DNA from: Pseudoalteromonas sp. R3
Lineage (GTDB): Bacteria; Pseudomonadota; Gammaproteobacteria; Enterobacterales; Alteromonadaceae
Direction of reading: 5' to 3'
DNA: 64,000 bases
NCBI RefSeq assembly: GCF_004014715.1
Contig: NZ_CP034835.1
Coordinates: forward strand, 3,782,001 to 3,846,000
Numbering within the stretch: the first letter of the stretch is position 1; each line of letters opens with the position of its first letter. Positions 43,144 to 53,361 of the stretch are shown one piece after another. The translations under genes were made by a program, and so were the position numbers. Under the pieces are notes generated by a model, which was not told the DNA's origin, searched no databases, and worked only from the letters and a program-made list of their open reading frames with translations.

Positions 43144-44363
43144 ATGATGACTCCATGTGTTCAACCAAATAAAAACCTCGTATGGCAATGGCTGTTTGCA
43201 CTTGGCCTGATGCTCAGTTTATTGTGCACGCCGCTCAGCGCCAGACAGCTCTCCAGCGAGCAAATTGATGAAATCCTGTATCATATCCATACCTATTATG
43301 TTGAAGACTTGCCACTCAGTCATGTTAAAAAGACAATTTTGGCGAGCTACTCACCCAGCTAGATGACTATTCAAAGTACCTCGATGAACATGAACTGGAA
43401 GCCCTATTCAGTGCCGCAAATGGTCGCTATACCGGCCTCGGAATTGAAGTAGAGGAAGTTGAAGATGGCGTTGTGATTGTGGATACCCTGCCCGGCTCAC
43501 CTGCAGAGGCCGCTGGTATTGAAGGCGGTGACAAGCTGCTGGCCATCAATACGCATGATGTAAAAAGAAAGTCTATTGCTGAAGTCTCAAAATTACTGCG
43601 TGAAGCAAAATTCTCAACGATTCAGCTCACCGTAAAGCGCGCCAATGCAGAAGTCACACTGGCCCTTAGACGACAGGAAATCACACTGCGTAGTGTATCC
43701 AGTCAGTTGCTGCCCGGTGGCATCGGCTATATCCTGCTAAGTAGCTTTAACAATCATAGTTATCATGATTTTGCCCGACATATCAGTATGCTCAACAGTC
43801 ATCTGGGTGAGCCGCTCAAAGGACTGATTGTCGACTTAAGAGACAACCCTGGCGGCACATTGAACAGCGCTGTTGCCATTTCCGATCTGTTTTTGCAAAG
43901 TGGCACCATTGTCAGTACCCGGGGGCGTTTTTACGATGCAAACCAACGATTTTTTGCAGCCCAGGGCGATATACTCAACGGCGCTCCCATGTTGGTGCTT
44001 ATCAATGAGCAGTCAGCATCGGCGGCTGAGATACTCGCGGGAGCACTGCAAGACAATAGTCGGGCGCTCATACTGGGTAACCGCTCCTACGGCAAAGGCT
44101 CTGTGCAATCGCTTATTCCCATAGGTAACGGCACCACAGCACTGAAACTGACTACAGCACGCTATTTTACCCCTTCGGGGCAGTCTATCGAAGGTACAGG
44201 GATCCAGCCTGATGTCATTTTTAGTAAACAAGTACTTTTAGAACTCGACAAAGACGCTATAATGGCTGGTGAAAAAAAGGTCAGACAGACCTTTATTGCC
44301 AACCTTGATAAACATTGGCAAGAAGCGGAACAACTATTACAAAACCATAATTTACAACAATAA
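43144..44363 (+). pseudogene. S41 family C-terminal-processing peptidase, one frame break
   Basis: This is a CtpA-type periplasmic serine protease, with a signal peptide (WLFALGLMLSLLCTPLSA), a PDZ domain (VIVDTLPGSPAEAAGIEGGD) and the S41 catalytic Ser in NEQSASAAEI with Lys in RSYGKGSVQ. The corrected length is 406 residues. The frame breaks at 43335-43336, where one A seems missing; the text should read NFGELLTQLDDYSKYLD. ATG 43144 follows GAGGAG and is preferred over 43117. It lies between envC and yibQ in the cell envelope run. Gene name ctpA is plausible but not proven. Confidence 0.88.
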
Positions 44364-44372
44364 TTCAGGATA

Positions 44373-45134
44373 GTGCGCTTACTTACATTATGCTTTCTGG
44401 TGCTTTTTCTCTGCGCAGCACCAAGCTATGGCAACCAGGTTGCCATCGTCATTGATGACATCGGATACCACGAACGTGATTTAGAACTGCTGGATTTGCC
44501 CGGCCAATTGAGTTACGCCATTTTACCACATACCCCATTTTCACAACGCTTTGCTTATCAGGCCAGCCACAAGCGCCGTGAACTGTTGCTCCACATCCCT
44601 ATGCAGGCTATAGAAGACAAGGCCCTTGGGCCTGGTGCCCTGACCCTGGATATGCGTAAATGGCAACTGCAAACCACACTGGGCCATGCGCTGGCAACCT
44701 TACCCCAGGTCAAAGGAGTTAATAATCATATGGGGTCAGCATTAACTCAGTATGTTGAGCCTATGAAATGGACCATGGAGCTGCTGAAAAAACGAGGCCT
44801 GTACTTTCTTGATAGCCGTACCACGGAACTAAGCCAGGCCCAGCATGTGGCAAACTTATATGGCGTGGCCAATGTCGCCCGTCATGTCTTTTTAGACAAT
44901 CAAACACATCCAGATGCGTTGCGCAGGCAGTTTGATCAGCTCAAAGCGTTAGCCCACCAGCAGGGGTACGCTATCGGCATTGCCCACCCTTACCCTCAAA
45001 CCCGGGTATTTCTTGCCACAGCATTGGGCGAGCTGGCAACCGAAGGCATTGAACTGGTTCCGCTGTCACAACTGGTTGAACACAAGTACATTCAACTGGC
45101 TGCCGTGCAACACTCAGCCCAAACCTCAGAATAA
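44373..45134 (+). CDS. Divergent polysaccharide deacetylase family protein YibQ
   Basis: The 253-residue exported protein has a signal peptide (LLTLCFLVLFLCAAPSYG). Its (beta/alpha) barrel is of the divergent polysaccharide deacetylase family, with AIVIDDIGYHERD, the family's first motif, and NNHMGSALTQ, FLDSRTT and GIAHPYPQT. The start is GTG after AGGA. Neighbours envC and the S41 protease suggest an envelope task; the substrate is unknown. It resembles E. coli YibQ, which occupies the same position. Confidence 0.88.
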   Translation: MRLLTLCFLVLFLCAAPSYGNQVAIVIDDIGYHERDLELLDLPGQLSYAILPHTPFSQRFAYQASHKRRELLLHIPMQAIEDKALGPGALTLDMRKWQLQTTLGHALATLPQVKGVNNHMGSALTQYVEPMKWTMELLKKRGLYFLDSRTTELSQAQHVANLYGVANVARHVFLDNQTHPDALRRQFDQLKALAHQQGYAIGIAHPYPQTRVFLATALGELATEGIELVPLSQLVEHKYIQLAAVQHSAQTSE

Positions 45135-45224
45135 AAATCAGCCAAAATTGATCTGGCACCATTCACGGACACTCAGTGTCGGCTAGACTTAAGCAAGATA
45201 TTATGTTCGCTTAAGGAAGTGCTT

Positions 45225-45644
45225 ATGTTAACCACAGTAGCCGATTTAATGACCCCCGACCCACTGGCCGTCAGTAAAACCAATACACTCAACGATGCGC
45301 ACAACCTGATGCGCGAAAAGAACATTCGCCATATCCCTGTAATAGACGACGATGGCATGCTGGTTGGTATGCTGACACAGAAGATCATGATCGCAAAAGT
45401 CATGGGGATCATTGCCACCTATGGCACCAACGCACTGGAGCGCAAAGAAAAGCAACAGCAGGTTGCAGAAGTCATGGCTACCGACTTTGCCAGTGTACAG
45501 CCGCAACAGAGTCTGCAAGAAGTGGTACGTTTTTTTGTCGATAACCGCCATGGCTGTATGCCTGTGACGGATGACAACGGCAAACTACTGGGTATTCTGA
45601 CCTCGTCAGACTTTGTCCGCCTGGCCGCCGCCTTACTGTCATAA
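45225..45644 (+). CDS. CBS-pair protein
   Basis: The 139-residue cytoplasmic protein consists of two CBS motifs (residues about 8-60 and 80-135), with VADLMTPDPLAV and VAEVMATDFASV as the starts of each. CBS pairs bind adenosyl ligands and sense energy state. No other domain is fused to it, so it would act through a partner. ATG 45225 has AAGGAAG upstream. An intrinsic terminator follows directly. Confidence 0.9.
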   Translation: MLTTVADLMTPDPLAVSKTNTLNDAHNLMREKNIRHIPVIDDDGMLVGMLTQKIMIAKVMGIIATYGTNALERKEKQQQVAEVMATDFASVQPQQSLQEVVRFFVDNRHGCMPVTDDNGKLLGILTSSDFVRLAAALLS

Positions 45645-45648
45645 AAAA

Positions 45649-45665
45649 AGCCCCGTGACGGGGCT
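45649..45665. terminator. Bidirectional terminator between the CBS gene and pepB
   Basis: AGCCCCG TGA CGGGGCT forms a 7-base stem with A7 on the left and T5 on the right, 4 bases after the CBS stop. It can serve both convergent genes. Confidence 0.9.
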
Positions 45666-45688
45666 TTTTCTACTACTTAACCTGGCTA

Positions 45689-46984
45689 TCAGGCTTTCGC
45701 TTGCAGGGTACGTGCAACCGTACGCATGCCTAATGTTGTAGCGCCTGATGCCCACTGTGAGCCGGCATTATTCTGGAATGACGCTGCCAGGTCGATGTGC
45801 ACCCAGCCCTGTCCTTCATTTGGCACAAACCGAGACAGGAAGCCCGCGGCATTAGAGGCGCCACCAAAACCACCGCCTTTTTGCGCGCGGCTGTTGGCCG
45901 TGTCTGCATACGCCGATGGACAGTTATTCTGATGCCACTTTTCCAGTGGTAACGGCCAGGCCGCCTCAAACTCTTCCTGAGCAAACTGCTGTACATCATT
46001 GACCAGTTCTTTGTCCAGGCCAAATAATGCATTGTACTCTTGGCCGACCGCAACCAGCGCCGCACCTGTCAGTGTTGCTGCATCAATGATCAAAGGTGCG
46101 CCTGTTTCGCCAGCAGCCATCAGGCCATCAGCCAGGACCAGACGTCCCTCTGCGTCAGTGTTGACGATTTCAACTGTGGTGCCATTTTTATAAGTCAGAA
46201 TATCACCCAGCTTGTACGCATGGCCTGAAATCAAGTTTTCAGCACAACACAGGAACAATTTGATACGCTTGTCGATCCCACGCTGAATAGCAATTGCCAG
46301 ACCTGCGGTCACTGTCGCAGCACCACCCATGTCGCACTTCATGGTCAGCATACCCTCACTGGGCTTAATCGAGTAACCGCCCGAGTCAAAGGTGATCCCT
46401 TTACCTACCAGTGCCGCGGCAACTGGTGCGTCTTCGTTACCTGTAGGATTAAAGTCCAGTTCCAGTAACACAGGTGGACGCTCGCTACCGCGACCCACTT
46501 CATGGATCCCAATCCACTGATGCTCAAGTAGCGCGTTGCCCTTAATAATTTGATAGCTCACATGTTCAGGCGCTAGAGACTGAATGAACTCGGCCGCTTT
46601 ACCCGCCAGGCTTTCAGGATAAATATCTTCAGCCGTGCCATTAATCATCTGACGGGTCCAGATAGCGGCAGTTTTCAGCGCCTGCAGCTCAGCCAGGTCT
46701 GACTGTGCGTTGTCACAGAAGGTCACCCCATCTAGTTGTTTCGGGCTTACAAAGCCCTGATAAAATGCCCACTGAGATTCAGTGCACCAGGCATCCCCCT
46801 GTAATTCAACTGCTTGGATCCCTTGCTGTGCCACGCTGCGGCCCGCTTTTTGAATAGTCTTCAGTGTTTCGTGTTCGCTCAGGTGCACCAGCGCACCGTT
46901 CTGATCGTACGATAAAGTCGCATTGCCACCCCAATGTGCAGCCGGGGCCTGATCCGTCAGTCGAACAATAAATTTGTCAGCCAT
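45689..46984 (-). CDS. pepB: Aminopeptidase PepB
   Basis: This is a M17 leucyl aminopeptidase of 431 residues (E. coli PepB 427). It binds two metals: VGKGITFDSGGYSIK holds the catalytic Lys/Asp, MKCDMGGAATVT follows, and NTDAEGRLVLADGL contains the last metal ligands. N-terminal DKFIVRL and AHWGGNATLSYDQNGALVHL match PepB rather than PepA. ATG 46984 is the start; the earlier frame extension is unlikely. The gene is divergent from sfsA, which starts 81 bases away. Confidence 0.95.
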   Translation of the reverse strand: MADKFIVRLTDQAPAAHWGGNATLSYDQNGALVHLSEHETLKTIQKAGRSVAQQGIQAVELQGDAWCTESQWAFYQGFVSPKQLDGVTFCDNAQSDLAELQALKTAAIWTRQMINGTAEDIYPESLAGKAAEFIQSLAPEHVSYQIIKGNALLEHQWIGIHEVGRGSERPPVLLELDFNPTGNEDAPVAAALVGKGITFDSGGYSIKPSEGMLTMKCDMGGAATVTAGLAIAIQRGIDKRIKLFLCCAENLISGHAYKLGDILTYKNGTTVEIVNTDAEGRLVLADGLMAAGETGAPLIIDAATLTGAALVAVGQEYNALFGLDKELVNDVQQFAQEEFEAAWPLPLEKWHQNNCPSAYADTANSRAQKGGGFGGASNAAGFLSRFVPNEGQGWVHIDLAASFQNNAGSQWASGATTLGMRTVARTLQAKA

Positions 46985-47065
46985 ATATGATTTCACTCTT
47001 GCGCTTATTAGTAACTTGCAGTGTACACTAGCGGGCAAAATGCCCCAAACGAATACGATTAATCT

Positions 47066-47773
47066 ATGAAGTTTCACGCCCCACTGGCCAAAGCCACTCT
47101 GCTTAAACGCTACAAGCGCTTTTTGGTAGACTTACAAGACGACACACAGCAGGTATTTACCGTTCACTGTGCAAACACTGGTAAAATGACCGGCTGCGCC
47201 GATCCCGGCTTCAGTGCTTATTACTCAACCAGTGATAACCCGAAACGTAAATATCCTCACTCACTGGAATTGACGGCCAACCAAGACGGCGCACTGATCT
47301 GTGTTAATACAACAATGGCCAACAAGGTCGCCATTGAAGCCCTAGAACGTGATAGGGTTCCGGAATTAACGGGGTACCAGACACAACGCAGCGAAGTAAA
47401 ATACGGCACAGAAAACAGCCGCATTGACATCCTACTCCAGGATGACAACAAGCCTGACTGCTATATTGAAGTAAAATCAGTGACTTTACTGGAAAATGAT
47501 CAGGGCTATTTTCCCGATGCTCAAACTGTGCGGGGGCAAAAGCATCTGCGAGAACTGATCCAGATGCGACAGCAAGGCAAACGTGCTGTGTTGCTGTTTG
47601 TCGTCATGCACAATGGCATCCATAGTGTAAAACCAGCTGCGCACATTGATAACAAGTACGCCTCATTGATTGAAGAAGCCTTGCAACAAGGGGTGGAAAT
47701 TTACGCCTACCGGGCCGAAGTATCGACGCGGGAGGTCATACTAACCGAGGCCCTCCCCTTTAGCGCGAATTGA
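47066..47773 (+). CDS. sfsA: DNA/RNA nuclease SfsA family
   Basis: The 235-residue SfsA protein was first linked to sugar fermentation genes in E. coli. It has KRYKRFLVD, HCANTGKMTGCADPG and YIEVKSVTL as expected, with the PD-(D/E)XK-like DILLQ...EVKS core, and RVPELTGYQ. A nuclease role is reported for the family but its physiological role is unclear. It precedes dksA on the same strand, as in E. coli. The short region after it has no gene. Confidence 0.93.
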   Translation: MKFHAPLAKATLLKRYKRFLVDLQDDTQQVFTVHCANTGKMTGCADPGFSAYYSTSDNPKRKYPHSLELTANQDGALICVNTTMANKVAIEALERDRVPELTGYQTQRSEVKYGTENSRIDILLQDDNKPDCYIEVKSVTLLENDQGYFPDAQTVRGQKHLRELIQMRQQGKRAVLLFVVMHNGIHSVKPAAHIDNKYASLIEEALQQGVEIYAYRAEVSTREVILTEALPFSAN

Positions 47774-48032
47774 ATAGGCATCATAGCCACGGTGATCTTG
47801 CGGCATAAATAGTGCAGTATAATGAGTATTAAGCTTGAAAGTGAAAAATTTGCCTCCATATAGCTGCAAATGTCAGTGTGCCCCCCGTCAGTCGAGGTTT
47901 TATGATGCCGATCATACCTTCTAACCGGGAGTGGTCTTACGAGCAAAAAGTGTTTGCCAAGGGGTAAAGATTTTGCTATCTATAGCCGCCGGCGTTAGCT
48001 GGGGTTGTTTATTAAGGATTTAGGAGAATGCT

Positions 48033-48476
48033 ATGCCAGACCAGAAAAAACTAGGGTTGTTGGCTCAAGCCGGTTTAGAACCTTATCAGGAAAAGCCGGG
48101 TGAAGAATATATGAATGACGCACAACGTGCGCATTTCAAAAAATTACTGGAAGCGTGGCGTAGCGATCTTCGTAACGAAGTTGACCGCACCAAAAACCAC
48201 ATGCAAGACGAAGCGGCAAACTTCCCTGATCCAGTTGACCGTGCGGCACAGGAAGAAGAGTTCTCATTGGAACTGCGTACCCGCGACCGTGAACGCAAGC
48301 TAATCAAGAAAATTGAAAAAACATTACAACTGATCGAAGACGATGACTTCGGTTATTGTGATTCTTGTGGCATTGAAATTGGCATTCGCCGCCTGGAAGC
48401 CCGCCCGACTGCGGACCTGTGTGTAGACTGTAAATCAATTGCTGAAATAAAAGAAAAACAACAAGGCCGAGGCTAA
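48033..48476 (+). CDS. dksA: RNA polymerase-binding regulator DksA
   Basis: DksA binds RNA polymerase in the secondary channel and with ppGpp shifts transcription away from rRNA genes. The 147-residue protein has the coiled-coil tip around [24 protein letters not shown] and a four-Cys zinc site CDSCGIEIG...CVDC. It is the first gene of dksA-gluQ-pcnB-folK-panB-panC, as in E. coli. The ATG follows TTTAGGAGAATGCT. The 259-base spacer upstream holds the promoter. Confidence 0.97.
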   Translation: MPDQKKLGLLAQAGLEPYQEKPGEEYMNDAQRAHFKKLLEAWRSDLRNEVDRTKNHMQDEAANFPDPVDRAAQEEEFSLELRTRDRERKLIKKIEKTLQLIEDDDFGYCDSCGIEIGIRRLEARPTADLCVDCKSIAEIKEKQQGRG

Positions 48477-48494
48477 CACACGCTCGTCTTAGCT

Positions 48495-49439
48495 ATGCTA
48501 CCCCAGTTTAATAGCGATTATCTGTCTGGGAGCTATCGTGGTCGATTTGCTCCCTCTCCCTCCGGTGCTCTTCACTTCGGCTCTTTGATAGCCGCCCTTG
48601 CCAGTTACCTGGATGCCAAAGTTAATCAAGGCCAATGGCTGGTAAGAATGGAAGACATAGACACGCCCAGGGTTGTTACCGGTGCTGCGGATGAAATCCT
48701 CAGAACCCTGGAAGCATATGGTTTGCACTGGGACGGCGAAGTCGTCTATCAAAGCCAGCGTCATGCGTTATATCGAGATATCTTAGCTCAACTGAACAAA
48801 GCCGGGCTCACTTACCCGTGTAGCTGTACCCGCAAAGCACTCAAGCAACGTGGTGGGTTTTATGACAATCATTGTCGGGACCGCCATATTGCGCCTGAAG
48901 GCAATGCCCTCAGGCTAATACAAACCCAACCCGTATACTCATTTGATGACCTGTTGCAGGGGCGAGTAAATCTGCCAACATCACTGGCCGAGGAAGACTA
49001 CATTGTAAAGCGCCGGGATGGTCTGTTTGCCTATCAGTTGGTCGTGGTTGTTGACGACATTGAGCAACAAATCACGCGTATCGTACGTGGTGCCGACTTA
49101 CTTGAACCAACAGCCCGTCAGATAAGCCTGTTTAAACAGCTTGGCTACCAGGCACCAGAGTACGCACATGTGTCTTTAGCTGTGGCACAGCCGGGATTTA
49201 AGCTGTCAAAACAAAACCACGCGCCGGCCATCGACAACACTAAGCCTCAACCCGCGCTGTGTGCTGCACTCGGTTTTTTGGGCCTGCCTGTTCCCACTGA
49301 GTTACATGGTGATTCGGTGAGCAATATTTTGCACTGGGCAGTGCAACATTTTTCACTGCATACCTTGCCACGCCACCGTGAAATTCAGGTCTCACTGCAA
49401 ACCAATGGACACTATGATTTCACAGGGTTAACGGCCTGA
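48495..49439 (+). CDS. gluQ: Glutamyl-Q tRNA(Asp) synthetase
   Basis: GluQRS glutamylates queuosine in tRNA-Asp. The 314-residue protein resembles the catalytic domain of GluRS with the HIGH-like SPSGALHFGSL, the KMSKS-like KLSKQNHA, and a zinc site with YPCSCTRKAL and CRDRH. It lacks the anticodon-binding domain, as expected. It starts 18 bases after dksA and is probably cotranscribed with it. Confidence 0.95.
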   Translation: MLPQFNSDYLSGSYRGRFAPSPSGALHFGSLIAALASYLDAKVNQGQWLVRMEDIDTPRVVTGAADEILRTLEAYGLHWDGEVVYQSQRHALYRDILAQLNKAGLTYPCSCTRKALKQRGGFYDNHCRDRHIAPEGNALRLIQTQPVYSFDDLLQGRVNLPTSLAEEDYIVKRRDGLFAYQLVVVVDDIEQQITRIVRGADLLEPTARQISLFKQLGYQAPEYAHVSLAVAQPGFKLSKQNHAPAIDNTKPQPALCAALGFLGLPVPTELHGDSVSNILHWAVQHFSLHTLPRHREIQVSLQTNGHYDFTGLTA

Positions 49440-49677
49440 GTCCCGTGCCGTCATTTCGCTTCTGGCTTTAGTGTCGATGCAATGTCGGATTTTTAATCAT
49501 GAATACGTCCCCGCTCCTTCAATTTGACCCCATTTGAGTATATGATAGCGGGCCTCGTTAATTCGCCTACACTATACAAACTAAAACAAGTTCTATGGCC
49601 GTATGGTGAATATAGGTGCATTATGCACGCTTTATTGCACGCAATTTGGATTGTTCAGGGTCGTTAGGAGAGTGGTT
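49440..49677 (+). other. pcnB leader region
   Basis: This stretch of 238 bases between gluQ and pcnB has no gene. It contains a hairpin-prone GTGCATTATGCAC just upstream of the pcnB ribosome site at 49665-49670. A pcnB promoter probably lies here. Confidence 0.5.
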
Positions 49678-51072
49678 ATTATTTCCAAAATTATAAAGCT
49701 TTGCCGTCAGATAGTTAAAGGCAAGGATCCGGTAGGAACCGTGACATGTAGTGCTACACCTGCGTTAATACCACGCAGTGAACATGCTATCTCGCGCAAA
49801 CAATTTAGCCCCAATGCAATCAAAGTTTTGTACCGACTCAAAGATGGTGGCTATGACGCCTATCTGGTGGGTGGTTGTATTCGTGATATCTTGTTAGGCA
49901 TTGAACCCAAAGATTTTGATGTTGTTACTAATGCGACACCTGAGCAAGTCAAAAAGCTATTTCGTAATTGCCGGCTAATCGGCCGCCGCTTCAGACTCGC
50001 CCATATCGTGTTTGGCCGTGAAATCATAGAAGTGGCAACCATGCGTGGACACCACCAGGCACAAGACAACCCGGATCCAACCAGTCAGTCTAGTGAACAG
50101 GGCCAGCTGCTGCGCGATAATGTCTATGGCACGATTGAAGAAGATGCACAGCGCCGTGATTTTTCGATTAATGCGCTCTACTACTCGATTAACGACTTTA
50201 GTATCCGTGACTTTGCGGGCGGTATTGCGGCCATTGAGCAGCGTAAAATTGAACTGATCGGCGACCCTGAAACCCGCTATCGGGAAGATCCGGTACGTAT
50301 GCTGCGTGCCGTGCGCTTCGCTACTAAGCTAGATATGACCATTGCCGGCCCAACGGAAGCGCCAATTAAAGAACTTGCGCCTCTACTAAGCAATATCCCT
50401 CCGGCACGCTTGTTTGAAGAAACATTGAAGCTCTTTTTAGGTGGTAAGGCGGAAGCTAACTTCCTGATGCTCAGAAAGTATGGCCTGTTTAAACAACTTT
50501 TCCCGGCCGTTGACGCTATTTTAGACAATGCAGACAGCGAGTTTGAAAGCACGTTTATCCAAAAAATGTTCGCTAATACGGATGAGCGCATTAACGCCGA
50601 TAAAAAAGTCACTCCAGCCTTTATCTATGCTGCACTGCTATGGTTCCCGCTGAGAGACCGGTGTAATGCACTGATAGCTGAGGGCATGAACGAGTATGAC
50701 GCCTTTATGCAAGCGATCAGTCAGATACTGGCAGAAAACGCCCGTCACATTGCCGTGCCAAAACGCTTTACACTCGGTGCGCGGGATATCTGGCACATCC
50801 AACAGCGTCTCGATAAACGCGGTGGTCAGCGCGCTTACCGTCTCAGCCTGCAACCGAGATTTAAAGCCGGTTATGACTTCTTACTTTTACGAGTAGAAAG
50901 TGGCGAAACCGAGCAGCAGGAGCTGGCACACTGGTGGACTGACTATTTGCAACAAGACGTCAATGGACAAAAAGAGATGGTGAAAGCGCTGGGTCAACGC
51001 TCTGGTGGCTCAGAAAGACGCCGCCGTCGTCCCAGAAATAAACCGCGTAGAAAACCAAACCCAGAATCATGA
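49678..51072 (+). CDS. pcnB: Poly(A) polymerase I, probable AUU start
   Basis: PcnB adds poly(A) tails to RNA 3' ends and marks them for decay. The nucleotidyltransferase head has VGGCIRDILLG and DFDVVTNATPEQVKKLF, then RRFRLAHIVFG and EDAQRRDFSINALYYS, and the tail is basic (RRRRPRNKPRRK). There is no ATG near the homology start. The frame from ATT 49678 aligns codon by codon with the E. coli AUU start, since SKIIKLCRQ of this protein and TRVANFCRK of E. coli start at the same place. A TAGGAG lies 7 bases upstream. The start gives 464 residues (E. coli 465). GTG 49672 is too close to the TAGGAG to be used. Confidence 0.9.
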   Translation: MISKIIKLCRQIVKGKDPVGTVTCSATPALIPRSEHAISRKQFSPNAIKVLYRLKDGGYDAYLVGGCIRDILLGIEPKDFDVVTNATPEQVKKLFRNCRLIGRRFRLAHIVFGREIIEVATMRGHHQAQDNPDPTSQSSEQGQLLRDNVYGTIEEDAQRRDFSINALYYSINDFSIRDFAGGIAAIEQRKIELIGDPETRYREDPVRMLRAVRFATKLDMTIAGPTEAPIKELAPLLSNIPPARLFEETLKLFLGGKAEANFLMLRKYGLFKQLFPAVDAILDNADSEFESTFIQKMFANTDERINADKKVTPAFIYAALLWFPLRDRCNALIAEGMNEYDAFMQAISQILAENARHIAVPKRFTLGARDIWHIQQRLDKRGGQRAYRLSLQPRFKAGYDFLLLRVESGETEQQELAHWWTDYLQQDVNGQKEMVKALGQRSGGSERRRRRPRNKPRRKPNPES

Positions 51073-51578
51073 ACACCGTATATATTGGATTAGGGGCGAA
51101 CCTGAACGCCCCTGAGGCACAGTTACGCAATGCACTGGATGCTCTGAATGCATCCTCATCACTCTCGCTGGCACGCGTATCCAGCTTTTATGCCTCAAAG
51201 CCTATGGGTCCGCAAGACCAGCCCGATTATATCAATGCCGTTGCCAAACTGATGACGGATCTGCCTGCCATAGAAGTGCTCGACCTGCTACAAAAGATTG
51301 AGCTACAACATGGCCGGGTTCGTAAAGCAGAGCGCTGGGGCCCACGTACATTAGATTTAGATATTCTGCTATACAACGATGAAAAGATAGACACACAACG
51401 ATTAATCGTACCGCATTATGGCTTGTGTGAACGTGAGTTTGTGGTCTTTCCACTGTTAGAAATTGCACCTGAACTCACCTTACCAAATGGACAGTTGCTG
51501 GCTAATATTGCCTCTTCACTGCCACGTAATGGGCTTACAGCTGTCGCCCAATATCGCATGACTAAATCGATTGCATAG
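51069..51578 (+). CDS. folK: Hydroxymethyldihydropterin pyrophosphokinase
   Basis: FolK transfers pyrophosphate from ATP to 6-hydroxymethyldihydropterin in folate synthesis. The 169-residue product begins YIGLGANLN and contains the signature WGPRTLDLDILLY and HYGLCEREFVVFPL. The ATGA overlap with pcnB (51069-51072) couples translation. It is followed by panB after 54 bases. Confidence 0.97.
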   Translation: MNTVYIGLGANLNAPEAQLRNALDALNASSSLSLARVSSFYASKPMGPQDQPDYINAVAKLMTDLPAIEVLDLLQKIELQHGRVRKAERWGPRTLDLDILLYNDEKIDTQRLIVPHYGLCEREFVVFPLLEIAPELTLPNGQLLANIASSLPRNGLTAVAQYRMTKSIA

Positions 51579-51632
51579 CAAGACCTGGGCGACACGATGC
51601 GCCCAGCTTTGAATTGATCACAAAGGGGAAAT

Positions 51633-52427
51633 ATGGCTAAAGTAACCGTTTCAACATTGGCCAAGAAAAAACGTGAAGGAACCAAAATCACAGCACTAAC
51701 CGCATACGACGCCAGCTTTGCTAAGCTGTTCCATGACAACGGCGTTGACGTTATTCTGGTCGGAGATTCTCTGGGTATGGTGCTGCAAGGTGGCGAAGAT
51801 ACCCTGGCTGTGACCACAGCGGATATTGCATACCATACGCGCTGTGTTCGTGCCGGTAGCAAAGAGTTGTTTGTGGTGGCCGATATGCCCTTTATGAGTT
51901 ATGCCAACCCGGCGCAAGCTTGCGAAAACGCGGCGGTGCTAATGCGCTCTGGCGCTAATATGGTCAAACTGGAAGGCGGCGAATGGTTACTTGATTCTAT
52001 TCGACTGTTGACGCAACAAGGTATTCCGGTGTGTGGTCATTTAGGTCTGACTCCACAATCGGTGAACGTCTTTGGCGGTTTCAAGATCCAGGGCCGTGAA
52101 GAGGCCCAGGCAGAAAAAATGGTTGCCGACGCTATTGCGCTGGAGCAAGCAGGTGCACAGTTATTGGTCATAGAATGTATCCCATCAGCACTGGCCAAAC
52201 GTATCAGTGAAGCACTGACTATCCCAGTGATTGGTATTGGGGCGGGCAAAGACACCGACGGCCAGATCCTGGTGATGCATGACCTGGTCGGTATCTCGGC
52301 AGGCTATATTCCTAAGTTTTCGAAAAACTTCCTCGCCGAGACTGGCAACATGCCAGCAGCGGTCGAAAAGTTCTGCACTGATGTAAAAAGTGGTGCATTT
52401 CCCTCTCAGGAACACGAGTTTAACTAA
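51633..52427 (+). CDS. panB: Ketopantoate hydroxymethyltransferase
   Basis: PanB converts ketoisovalerate to ketopantoate with methylene-THF. The 264-residue length equals E. coli Pan[13 protein letters not shown] and [15 protein letters not shown] carry the metal Asp, then VKLEGG and [10 protein letters not shown] contain the substrate residues. PanC follows with a 1-base overlap, so pantothenate synthesis genes form a tight pair. Confidence 0.98.
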   Translation: MAKVTVSTLAKKKREGTKITALTAYDASFAKLFHDNGVDVILVGDSLGMVLQGGEDTLAVTTADIAYHTRCVRAGSKELFVVADMPFMSYANPAQACENAAVLMRSGANMVKLEGGEWLLDSIRLLTQQGIPVCGHLGLTPQSVNVFGGFKIQGREEAQAEKMVADAIALEQAGAQLLVIECIPSALAKRISEALTIPVIGIGAGKDTDGQILVMHDLVGISAGYIPKFSKNFLAETGNMPAAVEKFCTDVKSGAFPSQEHEFN

Positions 52428-53281
52428 TGCAATCAATTACAGAAATAAAATCTCTGCGTAGCCAAATTAAAGCCTGGCGGCAACAAGGACAAAGCATTGC
52501 CTTTGTGCCGACTATGGGCAATTTGCACCAGGGGCATTTTTCACTGGTTGAAAAGGCCAAAACCCTGGCAGACAAAGTGGTGGTTAGTATTTTCGTCAAT
52601 CCGATGCAATTTGGTGCCAACGAAGACCTAGATAACTATCCGCGTACGCTGACGCAGGACAAACAGGGGCTGGCCGAGCTGGACACCGACATCGTCTTTA
52701 CCCCAAGCGTCGAGGCTATCTATCCAAACGGCCTCGACACACAGAGCTATGTCGATGTGCCAGGTGTATCCGAAGGCTATTGCGGCGGCAGCCGCAGCGG
52801 TCATTTCAGAGGGGTAGCCACAGTTGTGACTAAACTCTTTAATCTGGTTCAACCTGACTTTGCCTGCTTTGGTGAAAAAGACTATCAACAGCTTCAGGTG
52901 ATTAAAACTATGGTGCGCGACTTGTCCATGCCCATTGAAATCATCGGAGTACCTACTCAAAGAGAGATTTCTGGTTTAGCGATGAGTTCTCGCAATGGCT
53001 ACCTGTCAGAGCAGGAAAAAGACACGGCCAAAATACTCTACCAAACTTTAAATGACACAGCTCAGCAACTGACACAAGGTGCTCGCGATTTCGCTGCACT
53101 GGAGCAAGCCGCCAAATCGACTCTTGAAGCGGCTGGCCTGAAGCCTGATTACTTCTCTATCGCACAAAGAGACAGCCTAAAACCTGCTACACTGGAAGAC
53201 AGTGAGTTTGTGATCCTGGCTGCTGCTTACCTGAATCAGGTGAGGCTAATCGACAATATCCAGGTCCTAACTGAAGCATAA
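52427..53281 (+). CDS. panC: Pantothenate synthetase
   Basis: PanC joins pantoate and beta-alanine using ATP. The 284-residue protein has the HxGH site as [14 protein letters not shown] and [16 protein letters not shown], and the KMSKS-like SSRNGYLS. The start shares one base with the panB stop (TAATG). A hairpin follows the stop. Confidence 0.98.
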   Translation: MQSITEIKSLRSQIKAWRQQGQSIAFVPTMGNLHQGHFSLVEKAKTLADKVVVSIFVNPMQFGANEDLDNYPRTLTQDKQGLAELDTDIVFTPSVEAIYPNGLDTQSYVDVPGVSEGYCGGSRSGHFRGVATVVTKLFNLVQPDFACFGEKDYQQLQVIKTMVRDLSMPIEIIGVPTQREISGLAMSSRNGYLSEQEKDTAKILYQTLNDTAQQLTQGARDFAALEQAAKSTLEAAGLKPDYFSIAQRDSLKPATLEDSEFVILAAAYLNQVRLIDNIQVLTEA

Positions 53282-53289
53282 CAATGAAT

Positions 53290-53329
53290 AGGATCCCCGG
53301 TATCACCTTGTGAACCTAACTGGGATCCT
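53290..53329 (+). terminator. Hairpin after panC
   Basis: AGGATCCC and GGGATCCT form an 8-base stem with a 24-base loop, followed by CACTTTTATTA. The long loop makes a terminator only plausible. Its arms resemble the GATCC-rich segment at 57900-58115. Confidence 0.5.
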
Positions 53330-53361
53330 CACTTTTATTACTCTCTTGCAGGACTTGTTTC

